From Macrocystis pyrifera (taxonomy: Eukaryota > Sar > Phaeophyceae > Laminariales > Laminariaceae), in contig JASSKH010000004.1 of assembly GCA_031763025.1 (NCBI GenBank), positions 2,480,001 through 2,544,000 of the forward strand: a stretch of 64,000 nucleotides of DNA, written 5' to 3'. Of this stretch, positions 60,174-64,000 are shown piece by piece. The notes below the pieces were generated by a model, which worked only from the letters and a program-made list of their open reading frames with translations, was not told the DNA's origin and ran no database searches. The translations under genes were made by a program, and so were the position numbers. Positions within the stretch are counted from its first letter, which is position 1; each line of letters opens with the position of its first letter.

Positions 60174-61544
60174 TAACACGCCGTAAACACATGGCACACT
60201 GTGTAGTGGCTCATACGACTCCCACAGATTGTCGACAAAGCAATCATGCGGGACAGTTTTCGCAAGAACCCACCCTCGGCAGCAGACGTGTTGGTAAGCT
60301 ATCAAAAACCGCCTACACGCGGAAAAAAGTGGGGTAACTCATATAACGCATACAGAGTCCCGGCGGGAAAATGATTATTCCACGTTGAGACAGGCTGTAT
60401 ATGTACAATCCTTATAGAGAAGGCAGTGGTGTCAAACACGAAAATGCGAGACTTCGTCGCATAACTGGTGTCAAACATCCGAACCAAGTTTGTAACACAG
60501 CATACCAGGAATGCCATAGCAAAGGTGGTGCCTTGTTTCCATGGTTCCTCCGACTATTTAGTAAACGTTCGCTATTGCGCCCGAAACACGACCTAGAAAA
60601 CGTTCGTTATATGCGGGGCTAGTTCTACGAAACATTTTACCCCAAACAATGACATGCTTAACGGCAGTTACCCATTTCAGGAGCTCAATGGATCCGAAAG
60701 CACGGATCAAACAACCTTAGCCCTTGCACGTATAATGGGTCAAAACGATCCTACCTCCCATTGGTGTATGATGGTGGCCCACCGATGGCGCATATAGGTC
60801 GCATATGGGTCTCCAACAATCCCGCGATAGGTCTCCCACATAGAGTTATCACGCGTATTCCTGGTACTGGCCCATGCTTTGGCCATTTCTCGCCCATGCG
60901 CTGCCTAGTCGTCTCTCGCGGGCTATAGGTTGCCCGGTGACTGCGAATTGGAATACCGTGGGACTGTCGTAGGTATCCTTCCATGGGACACCCCATTCAA
61001 TGCCTCGGAAGGGCGATCTAAAGTACCCCCAAAAAATACCAATACTGGTGCTGTGCTTCATGAAATGCCCCGAAAGTGCGCCAGAACGTACGTACCCGTA
61101 GAGAATATCAATATATTGGGCATAAATCGGTCCACATCATGCATATTATTGTTAGCCGGTATCATGTACTAGATTGTTTGCGTGGACGACTTTGGCGGTG
61201 AACTGGTGAACCACTGCGGGGGTAAGATATTCATTTCCGTTCCTGGGTCTTTCACCTCGAGAAAAATACCGAGGTGTGTACTGGCTGATTCCGGGGACTG
61301 GGTCAGCACTTGTAAATATATTTATTTTCGAGGGATATATTCCTGTTCTCTGTAAAATCTTGTGCTGCGACTATATATAGCCTAAACAATGCATGGAGGG
61401 GGTAGGGGAGAGGAGGGGGGTATAGCTCCGCGGTCTATGACCATGATTGCCATGCTGGATTCGATTCACGGGTTGCCACGCTTTTTCCAATCTTTGCATC
61501 CGACGAATTTGGACCGTTCGACGATTTCTGACCGTTGACGGTTC
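60174..61544. other. no supported gene
   Basis: Short frames only, none with a recognisable domain. Repeated ATAGGT/CCCATG-type words near 60750-60860 give partly similar sequence but no clear repeat unit. Confidence 0.45.
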
Positions 61545-61767
61545 ATGCTTCGCGATCAAAACCTCCAGCGGCTCTTTCTGGGGGCTAATTGTATTTCTGC
61601 ACCTTGTGGGTGGGAGCAGGGTGCCAAATGGCATCACATCCAGGTACGACCAGGTCTGGATGGGATCAGGAGAGCGGAGCAGGGTCCAGTTTTGTTTCCA
61701 CGCTTCAACGGAGAATATTCCGATGAACTTATTTATTTATCGTACGGAAAAATCTACTGGATTACAG
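61545..61767 (+). CDS. possible isolated exon, unknown protein
   Basis: The + frame reads LFLGANCISAPCGWEQGAKW, then PVLFPRFNGEYSDELIYLSY GKIYWIT, and ends at ACAG followed by GTATGT, a near-consensus donor. Composition is protein-like and the alternative frame (61447-61791) is less so. A possible acceptor is CCTCCAG at about 61569. No family recognised, and no partner exon found downstream before the window end. Confidence 0.3.
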
Positions 61768-61872
61768 GTATGTGAACAATGCTCTGTTTGAGGTGTGCAT
61801 GAAATAGTTGCGGATGTAAACATACTGAGCAGCTGTATCTTACACATATATATATGATAGTTTTCTCTGTTC

Positions 61873-62598
61873 GTAGAACTGAGTCTCTGCTTCGGTAAAT
61901 TCAATTCTGCCTGTCTGTCCCTCTGTCCGCAAGGCTTATATTTTCGAACACTTTACAATCGCCGATGTATAAGCTCGTCACAGATGATATTTGTACGACG
62001 TATTCGACCCTTACGGACCTTATATACTGAAACATACCATACCACCAGGAAACTTTAGCCATATAATACATTCACGACATCGTACCATGGTACCTTACCA
62101 CAAACGTATCATACCATATACTGTGATTTTCCCGTCCCATACCGTCAACACTTACCCTACCACATACAGTGGTTTTCTCATATTCCCTTATACCATACCA
62201 CCAACATATTTTAAGTTTGTAGAACTGAGTCTCTGTTTCGGTAAATGCAAGTCTGTCTGTCTGTTTGTCTATCTATCTGTCTGTCTGTCTGTCTGTCCGC
62301 AAGGCGTATACTTTCGAACACTTTCCAATGGCCGATTTAAAAGCTGGTTACAGATGATATTCGCACCACGTTTTCGACCCTTACGGATCATATATACTTA
62401 AGCATACCATACCACCAGGAAAAATTAGCCATACAACACATCCACGACATCGAACCATGGTACCATACCGCAAACGTACCAAACCATATACTGTGTTTTT
62501 CCCGTACCATACCGTCAACATATACCACACCACATACGGTGGTTTTCCCATATTCCCATATACCATACCACAAACATATCCTATATCCCATATTCCCG
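61873..62598. repeat. 346-bp tandem duplication with CCATAC-rich DNA
   Basis: GTAGAACTGAGTCTCTG starts both units (61873 and 62219). Both run through CCGCAAGGC, GATGATATT and a long CATACCATACC-rich part. The second unit has an expanded CTGT block. Reading the pyrimidine-poor strand gives long open minus frames (62381-62614) of Tyr/Trp/Gly/Val that reflect the repeat, not a gene. Confidence 0.8.
62251..62296. repeat. CTGT microsatellite
   Basis: Tetranucleotide CTGT units with TTGT and ATCT interruptions in the second 346-bp unit. The first unit has only three or four, so the block expanded after duplication. Confidence 0.85.
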
Positions 62599-62632
62599 CA
62601 TACCATACCACCAAATTATCCCATATCCCTTA

Positions 62633-62850
62633 CCGAGTCAGGGATACGTCTATACACCAGACCAGGTGCCTGCTACTGCTGGAGTGCCGTCTTGTTGTGC
62701 AAGGGTGGCGATGAATACAAAGGTTGGCTCAGACGCCCATACCGAGTTGGGGAGACGTCTATACACCAAACCAGGTGCGTGCTACTGCTGTAGTGCTGTC
62801 TTGCTGTTCAAGGGTGGCGATGAATTCAAGAGTTGGCTCAGACGCTTGGG
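62633..62850. repeat. 109-bp tandem duplication
   Basis: Units at 62633-62741 and 62742-62850 share CGTCTATACACCA, GGTGCGTGCTACTGCTG-like and AAGGGTGGCGATGAA blocks. In the frame GACYCxSAVLL-KGGDE-KxWLRR most differences fall at third positions or are conservative. This hints that the unit was once coding, though 109 bp is not a multiple of three. Confidence 0.8.
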
Positions 62851-62888
62851 TCCTACGCTCAGTGCAGTGCATTGGCCAAATGAGAAAT

Positions 62889-64000
62889 GAGGTGGATGCA
62901 TGCTCTAGGGGGCAAAAAACATGACTAAGTACTATGCAAATATGGTATCGTATAGGGGGTATATATAGGGTAGCCCTTCACGGATACCAGGCTCTACTGC
63001 TAAAGTATGCAAATGACAACGCTTTGTTGGCCAATAAAAAACATTTTGTGGGTTGTTAAACATTAGACAGATTGGCAGGTATTTTCAACTGGTGGTTTAT
63101 TGTATTATTTGCAAGTACCGAAACGTACGATGAGGATCGCAAACAAATACAGGCGAAAATAGAAAGTAATCCACTGCTGCCGCCGGCATTCTACGGTATC
63201 CTCCCAAACCTGAAAAAAAAGCTTATTTTTCGCCAATCGCTGCTGCGAAAGACCTGCGATAGTATGCATTTGTTTTGCCATTCGAAAAGGATACAGCACT
63301 ACAGCAGTAGTAGTCGTAGATACTTATGCTGTGGCACAAAAAGTAACCCACACATGTTGTGCTGTAAAAGACGTGCTATAGTATGCGAATGGAAACGCGA
63401 AGTACACCAAATATGTCATATTTCAGCTCGTGCGACGAAAAAACGGTAGACGCTCGATCTCGACAGAGACTCAGCCCACGGGCGCCCCGCGCGGTGGCGG
63501 GCAAGATCAACTAGTATAGATGACGGATTAAAAAAACTGAGGTGGATACCTGCTCTAGGGGGCAAAAGCTTGCCGGCAGCGTCCTACGGTACCCTCCCAA
63601 ACCTCAAAAGAAGCCCATATTTTGCCATTCGACACGATCGTTGTACTGTAAAAGACCTGTACGTGCGACGACAGACGATAGACCCTCGATCTCGACAGAG
63701 ACTCAGCCCGCGGGCAACCCGCCCAGTGGCGGGAAAGATAAACTAGTACAGATGACGGGCTCGAAAAAATGAGGTAGATGCATGCTCTAGGGGGCAAGAG
63801 CTTGCCGGCGGCGTCCTACGGTATCCTCCCACCCAAGAAACAAAAAACATATTTGGCCACTAGAGACGCATAAAGCAGTGGTAGTACTCGTAGATAATGT
63901 TTTTCATATATTTCGTGCACACCAGCGGCCAATAACAACTTCGCATACTTTAGCACAAGCAGGTATTTTACATTACAACAACAGGAGTGGATAACTTTAT
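62889..64000. repeat. diverged tandem repeats with 232-bp unit
   Basis: The anchor GAGGTGGATxCxTGCTCTAGGGGGCAA starts at 62889, 63539 and 63771. The last two are 232 bp apart; the first unit (650 bp) carries additional sequence. Shared blocks include TTGCCGGC.GCGTCCTACGGTA and TCTCGACAGAGACTCAGCCC (about 63458 and 63692). The frame at 63072-63449 (125 codons) lies within the long unit and has no domain. The array runs to the window end. Confidence 0.75.

Noticed and set aside
62381-62614. Tyr/Trp/Gly/Val-rich minus-strand protein
   Set aside because: It is a translation of CCATACCATAC-type repeat DNA duplicated from 62020-62200.

Overview
This window looks like nuclear DNA of a multicellular stramenopile, most likely a brown alga; I cannot name the species. 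The evidence is eukaryotic gene structure (six exons with GT..AG introns whose phases all agree), a secreted vWA-WSC protein of a type that is expanded in brown algae, a plant/alga-style Ty3/Gypsy retrotransposon carrying an integrase chromodomain, and long gene-poor, repeat-rich DNA. There is no bacterial gene organisation. The taxonomic call is inference.

Layout. 1-5.6 kb: no convincing gene; a perfect hairpin at 2831-2861, an 854-bp element with terminal inverted repeats (3428-4281) and a 210-bp tandem duplication (4284-4707). 5.6-18.6 kb: two directly repeated 489-bp LTR-like sequences (5607-6095 and 18122-18610) enclose a badly decayed Ty3/Gypsy chromovirus. Its parts on the + strand, in order, are Gag with a CCHC knuckle, a NADAR/YbiA-like domain, aspartic protease, the first part of reverse transcriptase, the tail of RNase H, integrase and chromodomain. 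Almost all of RT and RNase H has been deleted. The NADAR domain between Gag and protease is the most unusual thing in the window.

18.6-44 kb: almost no supported genes; relics and small repeats. These include an Ala-rich decayed reading frame (about 19.5-20.0 kb), a third, solo copy of the LTR-like repeat on the minus strand (24837-25338, 4-bp target duplication), a 212-bp MITE with 17-bp perfect inverted termini (25374-25585), a 105-bp MITE (26098-26202), CTG/poly-C low-complexity DNA and small tandem duplications.

44.2-55.8 kb: the one well-supported cellular gene, six exons on the + strand totalling 1380 coding bases including the stop (459 residues). It encodes signal peptide, von Willebrand A domain with a complete MIDAS, an unnamed beta-type domain of about 100 residues, a Pro-Thr linker and a WSC carbohydrate-binding domain. 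It is probably a secreted or cell-wall adhesion protein. A decayed partial paralogue of its third domain lies 2.5 kb downstream (about 58.26-58.56 kb).

56-64 kb: repeat-dominated. An 82-bp tandem array (56677-56921), two more copies of the 105-bp MITE (59161-59260, 60069-60173), a possible isolated exon (61545-61767), and nested tandem duplications with periods of 346, 109 and 232 bp up to the window end.
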